Part shown: piece by piece, positions 16,997 to 25,864 of the stretch | Layout: every line of letters starts with the position of its first letter | How positions within the stretch are numbered: the stretch's first letter is position 1 | From: Bordetella sp. H567 | GTDB taxonomy: Bacteria > Pseudomonadota > Gammaproteobacteria > Burkholderiales > Burkholderiaceae_B | Length of the DNA stretch: 64,000 nt | Direction: 5' to 3' | NCBI RefSeq assembly: GCF_001704295.1 | Contig: NZ_CP012334.1 | Location: 4,600,084 to 4,664,083 of the forward strand | Made by a program: the position numbers and the translations under genes | The notes under the pieces: model-generated | What the model was told of the DNA's origin: nothing | Databases searched by the model: none | What the model saw: only the letters and a program-made list of their open reading frames with translations

Positions 16997-17031
16997 GAAT
17001 GCGATACCTTTCGCATTCGGGAAAGGTTCCC
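16997..17031. promoter_or_regulatory. tandem inverted repeats in LysR/ureohydrolase promoter
   Basis: GAATGCGA-TACCTT-TCGCATTC (16997-17018) is a perfect 8-bp inverted repeat with a 6-base spacer. Directly after it comes GGGAA-AGG-TTCCC (17019-17031). Both lie just before the LysR start at 17050 and about 140-170 bp from the divergent ureohydrolase start, where a LysR regulator would bind. Confidence 0.5.
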
Positions 17032-17049
17032 GCTTTTCGGGGCATTGCC

Positions 17050-17937
17050 ATGGCCAGACCGGATTTCGACGAGCGCGACCTGCGTTCGCTACGGGTGTTC
17101 TGCAGCGCCGCACAGGCCGGGGGCTTCGCCGCCGCCGAAAAGCAGCTGCACATGACCAAGGCATCCATCAGCCGCCATGTGCGCGAGGTCGAGGAACGCC
17201 TGGGCGTGACCCTCTGCGAACGCGGGCCCGGCGGCTTCAAGCTGACGCCGGAAGGCGTGGTGGCGCTGAACCTCGCCTCCAGCGCGCTGCGCGCCCTTTC
17301 GCGCATCCGGCCGGAAATCGATGCGGCGCATGGCGTGCTGTCCGGCCCCCTGACCATAGGCATCGGCGAACACACGCTGACGCATCCGCAGTGCAAACTA
17401 CCGGAAGCGCTGGCCCGCCTGCGCCAGGACGCGCCGAACGTCCAGCCCGAGATCATCGTCATGGCGTTCACGGAATTGAACCAGGCGCTGCGCGAACAGC
17501 GCGTGGACATCGCCATCCGGGGCCGCTACCGCGACGATCCCGAGTTCAACTACCTGCCGCTCTACACCGAAACCCATCGTGTCTACGTGTCGGGCCGCAT
17601 CGCCGACCGCAAGGCGGGACGCGGCCTGCCCTTGGTCTATCGCGCCCATCCCTACGTCGAACAGGCATTGCGCTCGGGCCGCTACACGCGCGGGCCGGAT
17701 GCCGGCGGCCTGGATTCCGTGGGCGCGCTGGTCGCCACCGGGTATTACCAGGGCATCCTGCCCACCCATTACGGCCAGCTGCTGGAAAAGCGCTTCGCGT
17801 TGAAACTGCAGCGCGGCAGTCCGGTCTTCCAGCACGCCGGCTGCGCCATAACGGAAGCCGCGCGGCCGCTCAGCCACCGCGCCGAGTTGTTCCTGGGGAT
17901 CCTGCGCGAACTGCACGACTTCCGGGCGCCGGCGTAG
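17050..17937 (+). CDS. LysR-family transcriptional regulator
   Basis: A 295-residue LysR-type regulator. The winged HTH is at about residues 8-65 (LRSLRVFCSAAQAGGFAAAE, then KASISRHVREVEERLGV); the effector domain begins near LSGPLTIGIGEHTLTH. The start is placed at ATG 17050 (MARPDFDERDLR), which aligns the HTH with the family; the upstream in-frame ATG at 16999 would place the inverted-repeat operator inside the gene. It is divergent from the ureohydrolase/RidA/ABC importer run and is its likely regulator. Confidence 0.92.
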   Translation: MARPDFDERDLRSLRVFCSAAQAGGFAAAEKQLHMTKASISRHVREVEERLGVTLCERGPGGFKLTPEGVVALNLASSALRALSRIRPEIDAAHGVLSGPLTIGIGEHTLTHPQCKLPEALARLRQDAPNVQPEIIVMAFTELNQALREQRVDIAIRGRYRDDPEFNYLPLYTETHRVYVSGRIADRKAGRGLPLVYRAHPYVEQALRSGRYTRGPDAGGLDSVGALVATGYYQGILPTHYGQLLEKRFALKLQRGSPVFQHAGCAITEAARPLSHRAELFLGILRELHDFRAPA

Positions 17938-18109
17938 CCAGTCATATCGAGGGGGAACGCGCGCCTCGGCCACCGTTTACGAAGCGAAACAGTGCGCGCG
18001 TCGGATAAACGACGGCGTGTCGCGGTACACGCGCCGAGTCGGCGATAATCTGACATCCCCGCGCCTGCGCCCTCGCGGCGTCCGCGCCACCTCTATCGCC
18101 TTTCCTCCC

Positions 18110-19945
18110 ATGCCCCGTTCCCGCTTCGACCTGCGAGGGCACGTCTTCAGGGACGCCCTAGCATTCACCTTTCGCCACTGGCGCCAGCAGCCCCGCCATG
18201 TCGCGCTGACCGCCCTGTTGATGCTGTCCTCGGCCGTGGCCGACGTCGTCACGCCCATGTATGCCGGCCGCCTCATCGACGCGGTGACCTCCGGCACGGC
18301 GGCCGAGCCGGCCACCTGGCATGCCGCCCTGGCGGCATTCGGCATCCTGATCGCGCTGGGCCTGGCCAGCCTGGTCCTGCGACAGTTCGCCTTCGCCGTC
18401 ATTTCCGCGATGACGCTGACGATGATGAGCCGCATCTGCGCCGAGGCCTTCCACCGCGTGCAGCGCTTTTCCAGCGATTGGCATGCCAACACGTTCGCGG
18501 GTTCCACGGTGCGCAAGATCACGCGCGGCATCTGGGCGCTGGACCTGCTGAACGACACCCTGCTGCTGGCGCTGTTGCCGACGCTGATCATGCTGGCGGG
18601 AGCCGCGGCGCTGCTGGGCGCGCATTGGCCCGTGATGGGCGTCGTCGTGGGCGCCAGCGCGCTCATTTACCTGGTGGCGATCGTGATGCTGTCACTGGGC
18701 TTCGTGGCGCCCGCCGCGCGCCTGGGCAACGCCTGGGACACCCGGCTGGGCGGCGCGCTGGCCGATGCCATCAGCTGCAACGCCGTCGTCAAGGCCTTCG
18801 GTGCCGAAACACGCGAAGAGGCCCGCCTGCAGCGCGTGATCGGCAAATGGCGCGCGCGCACCTATCGCGGCTGGATCCGCGGCACGGTGAACGGCAGCGC
18901 GCAGGGCGTCATGCTGGTTTTGATGCGGCTGGCCATCGTCGGCGTCGCCCTGCTGCTGTGGGCCAGCCAGCGCGCAAGCGCCGGCGACATCGCCTTCGTG
19001 CTGACGATGTTCTTCATCCTGCAAGGCTATATGCGCGAACTGGGCACGCATGTGCGCAACCTTCAGCGCTCGGTCAACGACATGGAGGAACTGGTCGGCC
19101 TGGAACGCCAGCCCCTGGGAATCGCGGACCGCCCCGGCGCGATACCTATCGCCATTAGCGCCGGCGAGATCCGCTTCGATCACGTGACCTTCCTGTACGG
19201 CGGCCACACCACGCCGCTGTACAAGGACTTCTCCGTGCGCATCGCCCCGGGCGAACGCGTCGGCCTGGTCGGCCATTCCGGTTCGGGCAAGACCACCTTC
19301 GTCAAGCTGATCCAGCGCATGCACGACGTCAACAAGGGCGCCATCCTGATCGACGGCCAGGATATCGCCACCGTCCAGCAGGCATCCCTGCGCCAGCAGA
19401 TCGCGATCGTGCAGCAGGAGCCCATCCTGTTCCACCGCACCCTGGCGGAAAACATCGCTTACGGCCGCCCCGGCGCGACGCAGGCGCAGATCGAAGCCGC
19501 CGCGGGGCTGGCCAACGCGCACGATTTCATCGCGACGCTGCCGCGCGGCTATGAGACCCTGGTCGGCGAACGCGGCATCAAGCTGTCCGGCGGCGAGCGC
19601 CAGCGGGTGGCGATCGCGCGCGCCTTCCTGGCGGACGCGCCCATCCTGATCCTGGACGAAGCGACGTCCAGCCTGGACAGCGAAAGCGAAATGCTCATAC
19701 AGCAGGCGATGGAGCGGCTGATGGTGGGCCGCACCACGCTGGTGGTGGCGCACCGCCTGTCCACCGTGCGGTCGCTGGACCGCCTGATCGTCATGGAAAA
19801 AGGCCGCATCATCGAGGAAGGCAGCCACGACGCGCTGGTCTCGCGCCCCGATGGCGTCTATCGCCGCCTGTACCAACGGCAGGCATTGTCCCTGACCAGT
19901 CCCATGCCCGAGGAAGCCGCCATGGGGGCGTCCGGTACCGCCTAG
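18110..19945 (+). CDS. ABC exporter, fused membrane and ATPase domains
   Basis: A 611-residue MsbA-type half transporter that should act as a homodimer. The six-helix membrane domain spans about 15-330; the nucleotide-binding domain follows with Walker A GHSGSGKTT, signature [15 protein letters not shown], Walker B ILILDEATSSLD and switch VVAHRLSTV. The start at ATG 18110 is likely, although the frame is open to a GTG at 18017 and neither has a convincing ribosome site. The substrate is unknown; lipid or drug export is usual for the family. The neighbours are not related in an obvious way. Confidence 0.92.
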   Translation: MPRSRFDLRGHVFRDALAFTFRHWRQQPRHVALTALLMLSSAVADVVTPMYAGRLIDAVTSGTAAEPATWHAALAAFGILIALGLASLVLRQFAFAVISAMTLTMMSRICAEAFHRVQRFSSDWHANTFAGSTVRKITRGIWALDLLNDTLLLALLPTLIMLAGAAALLGAHWPVMGVVVGASALIYLVAIVMLSLGFVAPAARLGNAWDTRLGGALADAISCNAVVKAFGAETREEARLQRVIGKWRARTYRGWIRGTVNGSAQGVMLVLMRLAIVGVALLLWASQRASAGDIAFVLTMFFILQGYMRELGTHVRNLQRSVNDMEELVGLERQPLGIADRPGAIPIAISAGEIRFDHVTFLYGGHTTPLYKDFSVRIAPGERVGLVGHSGSGKTTFVKLIQRMHDVNKGAILIDGQDIATVQQASLRQQIAIVQQEPILFHRTLAENIAYGRPGATQAQIEAAAGLANAHDFIATLPRGYETLVGERGIKLSGGERQRVAIARAFLADAPILILDEATSSLDSESEMLIQQAMERLMVGRTTLVVAHRLSTVRSLDRLIVMEKGRIIEEGSHDALVSRPDGVYRRLYQRQALSLTSPMPEEAAMGASGTA

Positions 19946-20069
19946 GGCGCTGGCATGCCGCGTGCTAGGAGGCCGCCGCCACCCACCGTACGACGGACGG
20001 CGGCGGTTGGCGTATCCCGATAGGATGCGGTGAGGCCGAGCCGGCCGCCCATCGCCTACTGGAGCGAGC

Positions 20070-21497
20070 ATGCCCGACCCCGACAGCGATTTACCGCACG
20101 GCGCGCTGGAGTTTCCCACCTTCACCATCGAAAGCTACAGCGTGGCGCTGCGGGACGAGAACGGCTTCGTCGGCGACAACGCCAGCCGGCCCGCCTTCCA
20201 GGCCATCCTGCAAGCCTGGCGCGTCCTGTTCGCAAGGCTGCACGGCGAGGATCCCCTGGGCAGCAAGCCCACCGAGGAAATCCCGAAGAAGAAGCTGGAC
20301 GAACTCATGTCGCGCGAAGACGCCGCGGCCGCGGCGATACACGGCGCGCTGGAGGACTACGCGGAGCAACTTGCCCGGGTGATACGCCGCTTCCTGAACC
20401 AGAAGTCGTGGAAGGGTGTGCAGCGGGTCATCATCGGCGGCGGATTGAAACAGAGCGAGATCGGCGCCCGGGCGATCGAAGCCGTGGCGAAACGCCTGTT
20501 CCATGAAGATGTGCACGTGCAGCTGCGGCTGCTGCATCACCATGCCGATGAGGGCGGGTTGATCGGCTGGCTGCACCTGATGCCGGCCGAGCTGGCCCAG
20601 CGCTACCGCGCGATGCTGGCCGTCGATATCGGCGGCACCAACATCCGCTGCGGCATCGTACGGCTGCCCAAGGACCGCGACCCTCGCAAGGCCAAGGTGG
20701 TCATCTCGGAAAAATGGAGCCATGCGCGCGACGAGAACACGACGCGCAAGGAGCACGTGGTCCAGGGCATCGCCGATATGCTGATCGAGCAAATCGAATA
20801 CGCCAGGAAGAAAGACATCAAGCTGGCGCCGTGGATAGGCGTGGCTTGCCCGGGCCGGATCCGCCAGGATGGATCGATCAGCCGCGGCACCCAGAACCTG
20901 CCCGGCGACTGGGCGCATCGCGGCTTCCATCTTCCGGCGGCGCTGTGCAAGCGGTTGCCGCCGATCGACGGCCAGGAAACGAAGGTGGTGCTGCACAACG
21001 ACGCCGTGGTGCAGGGCTTGTCCGAACTTCCCTACCTTGACGAGGTGCGGCGCTGGGCCGTGCTGACGGTAGGAACCGGGGTGGGCAACGCCTGCTACAC
21101 CATGCGGCGCAAGCCCGGCGAGGACGCCGGCGACAGCGGCAAGACGGCGAGCACGGAGACGGCACGCAAGCCGGACACGGCCAACGAGACGAAGGCCGCT
21201 CGCAAGGCAAGCGCGGCCGGCAAGGCAAGCGCGGCCCGCAAGGCAAGCGCAGCCCGCAAGCCTAGTGCGGCCCGCAAGACTAATGCAGCCGGCAAGACCA
21301 GTGCGGCCAAAAGGACAAGCGCAGTGCGCAAGACAGGCACAGCCGCCAAGACTGGCGGGACCGGAAAGGCCAGCGCTGCCGCCAGGACAAGCGCGACCGG
21401 CAAGACCAGCGCAGCCGGCAAGGCAACCTCCACCGCCAAGACACGCGCAGCCGGCAAGGCAACCTCCACCGCCAAGACACGCGCAGCCCGCAAATAG
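20070..21497 (+). CDS. ROK-family kinase-like protein, permuted order, with histone-H1-like tail
   Basis: A 475-residue protein with three parts. Residues ~85-180 look like the C-terminal lobe of a ROK sugar kinase (VIIGGGLKQSEIGARAIEA at 120-138, EGGLIGW at 161-167). Residues ~181-345 look like the N-terminal lobe (AVDIGGTNIRCGIV at 184-197, IGVACPG, HNDAVVQG at 309-316, VGTGVG at 334-339). The normal order is the reverse. The ROK zinc motif (CxCGxxGCxE) is not seen. Residues ~350-475 are almost only Lys, Ala, Ser, Thr, Gly and Arg in KASAA/KTSAA-type repeats like bacterial H1-like proteins and AlgP. ATP phosphotransfer to a sugar is the family role; activity here is unproven. The start ATG 20070 lacks a strong ribosome site. 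Confidence 0.85.
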   Translation: MPDPDSDLPHGALEFPTFTIESYSVALRDENGFVGDNASRPAFQAILQAWRVLFARLHGEDPLGSKPTEEIPKKKLDELMSREDAAAAAIHGALEDYAEQLARVIRRFLNQKSWKGVQRVIIGGGLKQSEIGARAIEAVAKRLFHEDVHVQLRLLHHHADEGGLIGWLHLMPAELAQRYRAMLAVDIGGTNIRCGIVRLPKDRDPRKAKVVISEKWSHARDENTTRKEHVVQGIADMLIEQIEYARKKDIKLAPWIGVACPGRIRQDGSISRGTQNLPGDWAHRGFHLPAALCKRLPPIDGQETKVVLHNDAVVQGLSELPYLDEVRRWAVLTVGTGVGNACYTMRRKPGEDAGDSGKTASTETARKPDTANETKAARKASAAGKASAARKASAARKPSAARKTNAAGKTSAAKRTSAVRKTGTAAKTGGTGKASAAARTSATGKTSAAGKATSTAKTRAAGKATSTAKTRAARK

Positions 21498-21536
21498 CAG
21501 CCCGCGCCGGCCGCCGTCAACAGCGCCGGCCTGCCA

Positions 21537-23150
21537 TCAATGCGCGGGCCTGGCCGACGCCGCCAGGGTCAACTGGTCGGCCCGGCCTTCATAGCTGATA
21601 TCGCCGCGGAACGCCCACGTGCTGCTTTCGAAGTGCAGCGGAATACTGGGCAGCTGGTCCAGCGCGCGCCGCACGGCCTCTTGCAGCAGTTTTTCGCGCT
21701 GCGCCGGGTCGACCGTCGTGATCGCCTGCCTGAACACCTTGTCGAACTCGGGGTCTGAAAAGCCGCCGTAGTTGCTGGTACCCAGCCCGCGGTCCTTGTC
21801 CAGCGAGGTCACCCAGTAGGTCAGGAAGGACGAAGCCTCGCCCGTATCCGAGCCCCATCCCCCCATCGCGAAACTGAATTCCCGCTTGGCGCGCTGCGGG
21901 AAGAACACCGACCGCGTCATGGCGTTGACGTTCGTCTTGATGCCGATCCGCGAGAGATACTGCGCCACTGCCTGTGCCACCGCCGCATCGTTGATGTAGC
22001 GGTCGTTGGTGGCCGCCAGGGTGATCGAGAAGCCGTCGGGATAACCGGCTTCCGCCAGCAGCTTCTTCGCCCCCGCCGGGTCGTACTTCAACTCGGGAGC
22101 ATGCGGCAATGCCCCGAACATGCCGTCGGGCAGGAACTGGTTGGCCGGCGTGGCCGCGCCGTCCATGATGCGCTGCGTAATGGCCTTGCGGTCGATCGCC
22201 ATGGAGATCGCGCGGCGCACGCGCAGATCCTGCAAGGGGTTCTTCCCGTCCGGCGACTGCACCTGCGGGCTGGGATTGCGCCCGACGTCCATTTGCAGGA
22301 ACAGTACGCGCACCGACGGCGTGATGACGTACTTGAACTTCTTGTCGCCATCCAGCCGCTTCAGGTCGCGCGCAGCGGGGTTTTCGATCAGGTCGAAGTC
22401 GCCGGCCAGCAATCCCGTCATGCGCGGACCGGCGCTGGGCACCGGCGTCAACCTGACTTCCTTCCACGCGGGTTTCTTGCCCCAATAGCCTTCGTTGCGT
22501 TCCAGCGTAATCCCGGTGCCGCGCACGAAAGACTTCAAGGCATAGGGACCGGTGCCGATGGCGTTCTTGCCGGAATTGAAGTCTTCCATCTTGGGCCACG
22601 GCCCCGTCACGCCGCATTTGTGCTCCGGATCGAAGCGGATCTGGTCGTGCTGCGCGATGCCGCTCCACAGGATCCACATGCGGGTCAGCTCGTTGGCCAG
22701 CAAGGGATAGGGTGCCTTGGTGGTGATGACCAGGGTCGATCCGTCCTTGACGTCCATTTTGTCGATCTTGAGCGCGATGTTGGCATAGGAGCCGGCGATC
22801 GCCTGCGGGTTGTTCAGCACGCGGCAGAACGTGAAGATGACATCTTCGGGCGTAAAAGGCGCCCCGTTGGAAAACTTCACGCCCTGGCGCAGCGTGAATT
22901 CCCAGGTCGTATCGTTGACCGGCTTCCACGCGGTGGCAAGACCGGGGATGAGCTTCATGCCGGCGTCGGCCGCCACCAGTGTGTCGAACACGTGCGCCGA
23001 CAAGGCGTCGTTGGGCGTGGCCTGGTGGTAGTGCGGGTCCATCGACGTGGGCTCGGACGCCAGGCCGACGCGCAGCGCCTGGCCGTGGGCCGCGCCGGCG
23101 GCCAGCGCGAACAAGGTGGCGAAAGCGGCGATTGCAATGCGTGCGGTCAT
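21537..23150 (-). CDS. peptide-type ABC transporter substrate-binding protein (family 5)
   Basis: A 537-residue periplasmic binding protein of the DppA/OppA class. The signal peptide is about 1-23 (MTARIAIAAFATLFALAAGA, cleavage after AHG), followed by LRVGLASEPTSMDPHYHQ and the family segment GVKFSNGAPFTPEDVIFT. The ATG at 23150 follows GAGGGGA; the frame open to 23270 has no homology. No permease or ATPase gene is adjacent; the DppBC-like pair at the left end of the window lacks a visible binding protein and could in principle use this one (speculative). Confidence 0.94.
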   Translation of the reverse strand: MTARIAIAAFATLFALAAGAAHGQALRVGLASEPTSMDPHYHQATPNDALSAHVFDTLVAADAGMKLIPGLATAWKPVNDTTWEFTLRQGVKFSNGAPFTPEDVIFTFCRVLNNPQAIAGSYANIALKIDKMDVKDGSTLVITTKAPYPLLANELTRMWILWSGIAQHDQIRFDPEHKCGVTGPWPKMEDFNSGKNAIGTGPYALKSFVRGTGITLERNEGYWGKKPAWKEVRLTPVPSAGPRMTGLLAGDFDLIENPAARDLKRLDGDKKFKYVITPSVRVLFLQMDVGRNPSPQVQSPDGKNPLQDLRVRRAISMAIDRKAITQRIMDGAATPANQFLPDGMFGALPHAPELKYDPAGAKKLLAEAGYPDGFSITLAATNDRYINDAAVAQAVAQYLSRIGIKTNVNAMTRSVFFPQRAKREFSFAMGGWGSDTGEASSFLTYWVTSLDKDRGLGTSNYGGFSDPEFDKVFRQAITTVDPAQREKLLQEAVRRALDQLPSIPLHFESSTWAFRGDISYEGRADQLTLAASARPAH

Positions 23151-23383
23151 CGGGTCCCCTCGGTACGTGCCCTTGCTTGGGCTGTTGTATCGCGGGGAGC
23201 GAAACGCCAGGCGCACCGCCGAAGCCCGCCGGACACGGGCACCGACGCCCGTGGCCGGCCATTCTATCAACGCCGCAGGGCCACGCCGATGGCGAAGTAC
23301 CAGGGATTACCCGTGCGACGCGGCCCGATTGGTGTTGCCCGGCGTGGCGCTATCGAAGTCCTCCGCCGGGGCACCATCCCTGG

Positions 23384-23833
23384 CTATCGGCGGGCGCGCT
23401 GGTCGATGCTGTACCCGCCTGCACCGTTCAGGACAAGCTGCAACATGCCGCCGGCGATGGCCAGGTTCTTCAGGAAGTGCATCTGCTGGCCGGGGTCGCC
23501 CAGGGCGCTGTGGAAGATCAGCGCGGTCACCACCGTGAATATGCCCATGATGGCCGCGACGAGGCGGGTGCGGTAACCGACGATCAGCAAGACGCCGCCG
23601 CCGATTTCGATCAACAGCGCAACCGCGTAGCTGAGCGTCGGCACCGGCAAGCCGGCCGACGCGATATAGCCGATCGTGCCGGCCGGCGCGGCCAGCTTGC
23701 CGAGGCCAGCGATCACGAACAGGGCCGCCAGCAAGACGCGGCTGATCAGGGATGCGGCCCCGCTGCTCTGGGCGGCGGGGATCGCGGAATTACCGTACGT
23801 GGACTGGGCGGTCTGGGTGGTTTGAGTGGTCAT
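23384..23833 (-). CDS. DoxX-family membrane protein
   Basis: A 149-residue inner-membrane protein with four predicted helices. The DoxX pattern is visible in ISRVLLAALFVIAGLGKL (about 30-47) and in the last helix region HFLKNLAIAGGMLQLVLNGA. The family is linked to redox or thiol homeostasis and often sits beside redox enzymes, but its biochemical role is not defined. The first ~28 residues are Gln/Thr/Ser rich. It is divergent from a LysR gene across 107 bp, so it is probably a target of that regulator. Confidence 0.9.
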   Translation of the reverse strand: MTTQTTQTAQSTYGNSAIPAAQSSGAASLISRVLLAALFVIAGLGKLAAPAGTIGYIASAGLPVPTLSYAVALLIEIGGGVLLIVGYRTRLVAAIMGIFTVVTALIFHSALGDPGQQMHFLKNLAIAGGMLQLVLNGAGGYSIDQRARR

Positions 23834-23940
23834 GTAGGTCTCCCCTCTGGGAAAGTTAACGATGGGCGCAGATTAAGGGTTGCCCTATCCCACGGGAAGA
23901 CTATATATTTCGATCTTATCCATCCAAAAAACAGATACTC

Positions 23941-24888
23941 ATGCTTGAAGCCATCTCGCTGGACCAATTGCGCACCTTCGTCGCGGCGGCCGAAGCGGGC
24001 AGCTTTTCCGCGGCGGGCCGGCAGTTGCGGCGCGCCCAATCGGTGGTCAGCCATACCCTGGCCAACCTGGAGGCGCAAACCGGCGTCAAGCTGTTCGACC
24101 GCGGCGGCCGCTATCCGGTACTGACCGACGCGGGCCGCGCCCTGCTGCAGGAGGCACGCTCGGTATTGCAGGGGATGAACGCCTTCAAGGCCAAGGCCAA
24201 ATCCATGGCCAACGGGCTGGAACCGGAACTGACCGCGGTCATCGACGTCATGTACCCCATGCAGGCGCTGACCAAGACGGTCGGCGGGTTCCGGGCCGCC
24301 TTCCCGCACACGCCGCTGCGGCTGTACGTGGAGGCCCTGGGCGGCGTGGCCAAGCCCGTGCTGGACGGCACCTGCGCGCTGGGCGTGATCGGTTCCCTGC
24401 CCACCATCCCGGACATCCTGCAAGGGGAAAAGCTGCTGGACGTACCCATGGTGAAGGTGGTGGCGCCTTCGCACCCGCTGGCATCGGTGGACGGCGAAAT
24501 CACGGCCAGTGAACTGGCCAAGCATGTGCAGCTCGTGCTGACCGACAGGACCGACCTGACCGCCGGCAACAACTACGGCGTTTTCTCGCCACTGACCTGG
24601 CGGCTGGCGGACATGGGCGCCAAGCATGCCTTTCTATGTGCCGGTTTTGGCTGGGGGCACATGCCGCTGGCGATGGTGCAGGCGCAGATCAACAGCGGCG
24701 AACTGGTGGCCTTGACGCGCGAGAGCCCCGAATGCCGCGTGCCGCCGATCTCCGTGCATGCCGTGTACCGGCATGACAATCCCCCCGGGCCGGCGGGACG
24801 CTGGTTCCTGGACCAGCTCAAGGACGGCAGCCGTGCCTGCCCGACCACGCTGGCCGCCACCCGGGGCACCGACGCGGGCGGCCAATAA
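23941..24888 (+). CDS. LysR-family transcriptional regulator
   Basis: A 315-residue LysR-type regulator. The HTH is at about residues 5-62 (LDQLRTFVAAAEAGSFSAAG, QSVVSHTLANLEAQTGVKLF); the effector domain begins near LEPELTAVIDVMYPMQAL. It is divergent from the DoxX gene across 107 bp of relatively AT-rich DNA (ACTATATATTT near 23900) that must hold both promoters. Its 3' end converges on a ModA-like binding-protein gene. Confidence 0.94.
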   Translation: MLEAISLDQLRTFVAAAEAGSFSAAGRQLRRAQSVVSHTLANLEAQTGVKLFDRGGRYPVLTDAGRALLQEARSVLQGMNAFKAKAKSMANGLEPELTAVIDVMYPMQALTKTVGGFRAAFPHTPLRLYVEALGGVAKPVLDGTCALGVIGSLPTIPDILQGEKLLDVPMVKVVAPSHPLASVDGEITASELAKHVQLVLTDRTDLTAGNNYGVFSPLTWRLADMGAKHAFLCAGFGWGHMPLAMVQAQINSGELVALTRESPECRVPPISVHAVYRHDNPPGPAGRWFLDQLKDGSRACPTTLAATRGTDAGGQ

Positions 24889-24908
24889 GCCGCGCCGCGC
24901 CGGCGCAT

Positions 24909-24926
24909 CGCCCGGGTTACCGGGCG
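24909..24926. terminator. hairpin between convergent LysR and ModA-like genes
   Basis: Stem CGCCCGG/CCGGGCG with a GTTA loop, 20 bp after the LysR stop and 30 bp past the opposing gene's stop. A compact stem with a four-base loop between convergent genes suits a two-way terminator, though there is no U-tract. Confidence 0.45.
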
Positions 24927-24956
24927 GGGCGTACCTGGCCGACGTCGCTCGGCGGC

Positions 24957-25742
24957 CTACTTCTTCGCGACCGGATCCAGTCCCGTTTCCTCCACGACCG
25001 GCTGCGCCTGCGCCGATGACAGGAACTTCAGCAGCTCCGCGGCTTCCTTGGAATGCTTGGAGCTGACCGGCACGCCGCCCGCGTAGCGGGTGATGGACTG
25101 CACCGACTCGGGCACCTTGCCGACGAAGGTGACGCCCGGTACGGGCAGCAGTTCGGCCACCTGCTGAAAGCCCACTTCGTACTTGCCATTGGCGACCTGG
25201 GACGCCACGGGAATCTTGGGCACCATCGTGGCCTTGCCTTTGACCTGTTCTTCGATGCCCAGCTTCTTGAACATTTCCTTCTCGATGTAGACACCGCTGG
25301 CGCTGTCCGAATAGGCAATGGACTTGGCATCCAGGAGCGCCTTGCGCAATCCCTCGACCGTGGAAATATCCGGCTTGGGATGCCCTTGCTGCACCACCAT
25401 GCCGATGGGCGAGTCCGCCAGTTCCACGCGCGAGGACTTGCCGACCTGCCCCTGCTTGATCAGGTCATCCAATGCATACCCCACCATGATGACCACGTCC
25501 GCCGGCTCATGCCGGGCCAGCCGGTTGGGGATGGACTCGGCCGATTTGCCCATGGACGGGCCGTGCTCCGTGACCAGCGTATTGCCGGTCGCCGCGGTGA
25601 ACTGCTGCCCCAGCTTCTCGTAGGCAGCGGAAAACCCGCCCGATATCAGGACGTGCAGTTCCGCCGCCTGTACCGGCGCGTAGGCCAGGGACGACGCCAG
25701 CAGCGAGCCGGCCAGGGCCAGGGTGCGAAGGGAATATTTCAT
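24957..25742 (-). CDS. ModA-like periplasmic substrate-binding protein
   Basis: A 261-residue type 2 periplasmic binding protein of the molybdate/anion-like class. The signal peptide is about 1-27 (MKYSLRTLALAGSLLASSLA, ends QAA). The mature part opens with ELHVLISGGFSAAYEKLGQQ and contains PADVVIMVGYALDDLI. The start at 25742 is set by GAGGAG. No modB/modC genes are adjacent, and these stand-alone ModA-like proteins may bind organic acids rather than molybdate. It lies downstream of an MHS-family carrier gene on the same strand, 105 bp away, and may be co-expressed with it. Confidence 0.88.
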   Translation of the reverse strand: MKYSLRTLALAGSLLASSLAYAPVQAAELHVLISGGFSAAYEKLGQQFTAATGNTLVTEHGPSMGKSAESIPNRLARHEPADVVIMVGYALDDLIKQGQVGKSSRVELADSPIGMVVQQGHPKPDISTVEGLRKALLDAKSIAYSDSASGVYIEKEMFKKLGIEEQVKGKATMVPKIPVASQVANGKYEVGFQQVAELLPVPGVTFVGKVPESVQSITRYAGGVPVSSKHSKEAAELLKFLSSAQAQPVVEETGLDPVAKK

Positions 25743-25816
25743 GAGCTCCTCGATAGCTTGGTGTGAAAAAAACGAGCCGGCACCCGCCGTGCCGGCCATG
25801 ATGCGTAAGCCGATGT

Positions 25817-25864
25817 GGGTATCAAGCCTGCGTGGCCATGCGGGGTATCAAGCCTGCGTGGCCA
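25817..25864. repeat. 22-bp direct repeat (26-bp tandem duplication) at the MFS gene end
   Basis: The 22 bases at 25817-25838 recur exactly at 25843-25864, separated by 4 bp. The second copy contains the last codons and stop of the MFS gene, so the end of the gene has been tandemly duplicated just downstream of its stop codon. Confidence 0.85.
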
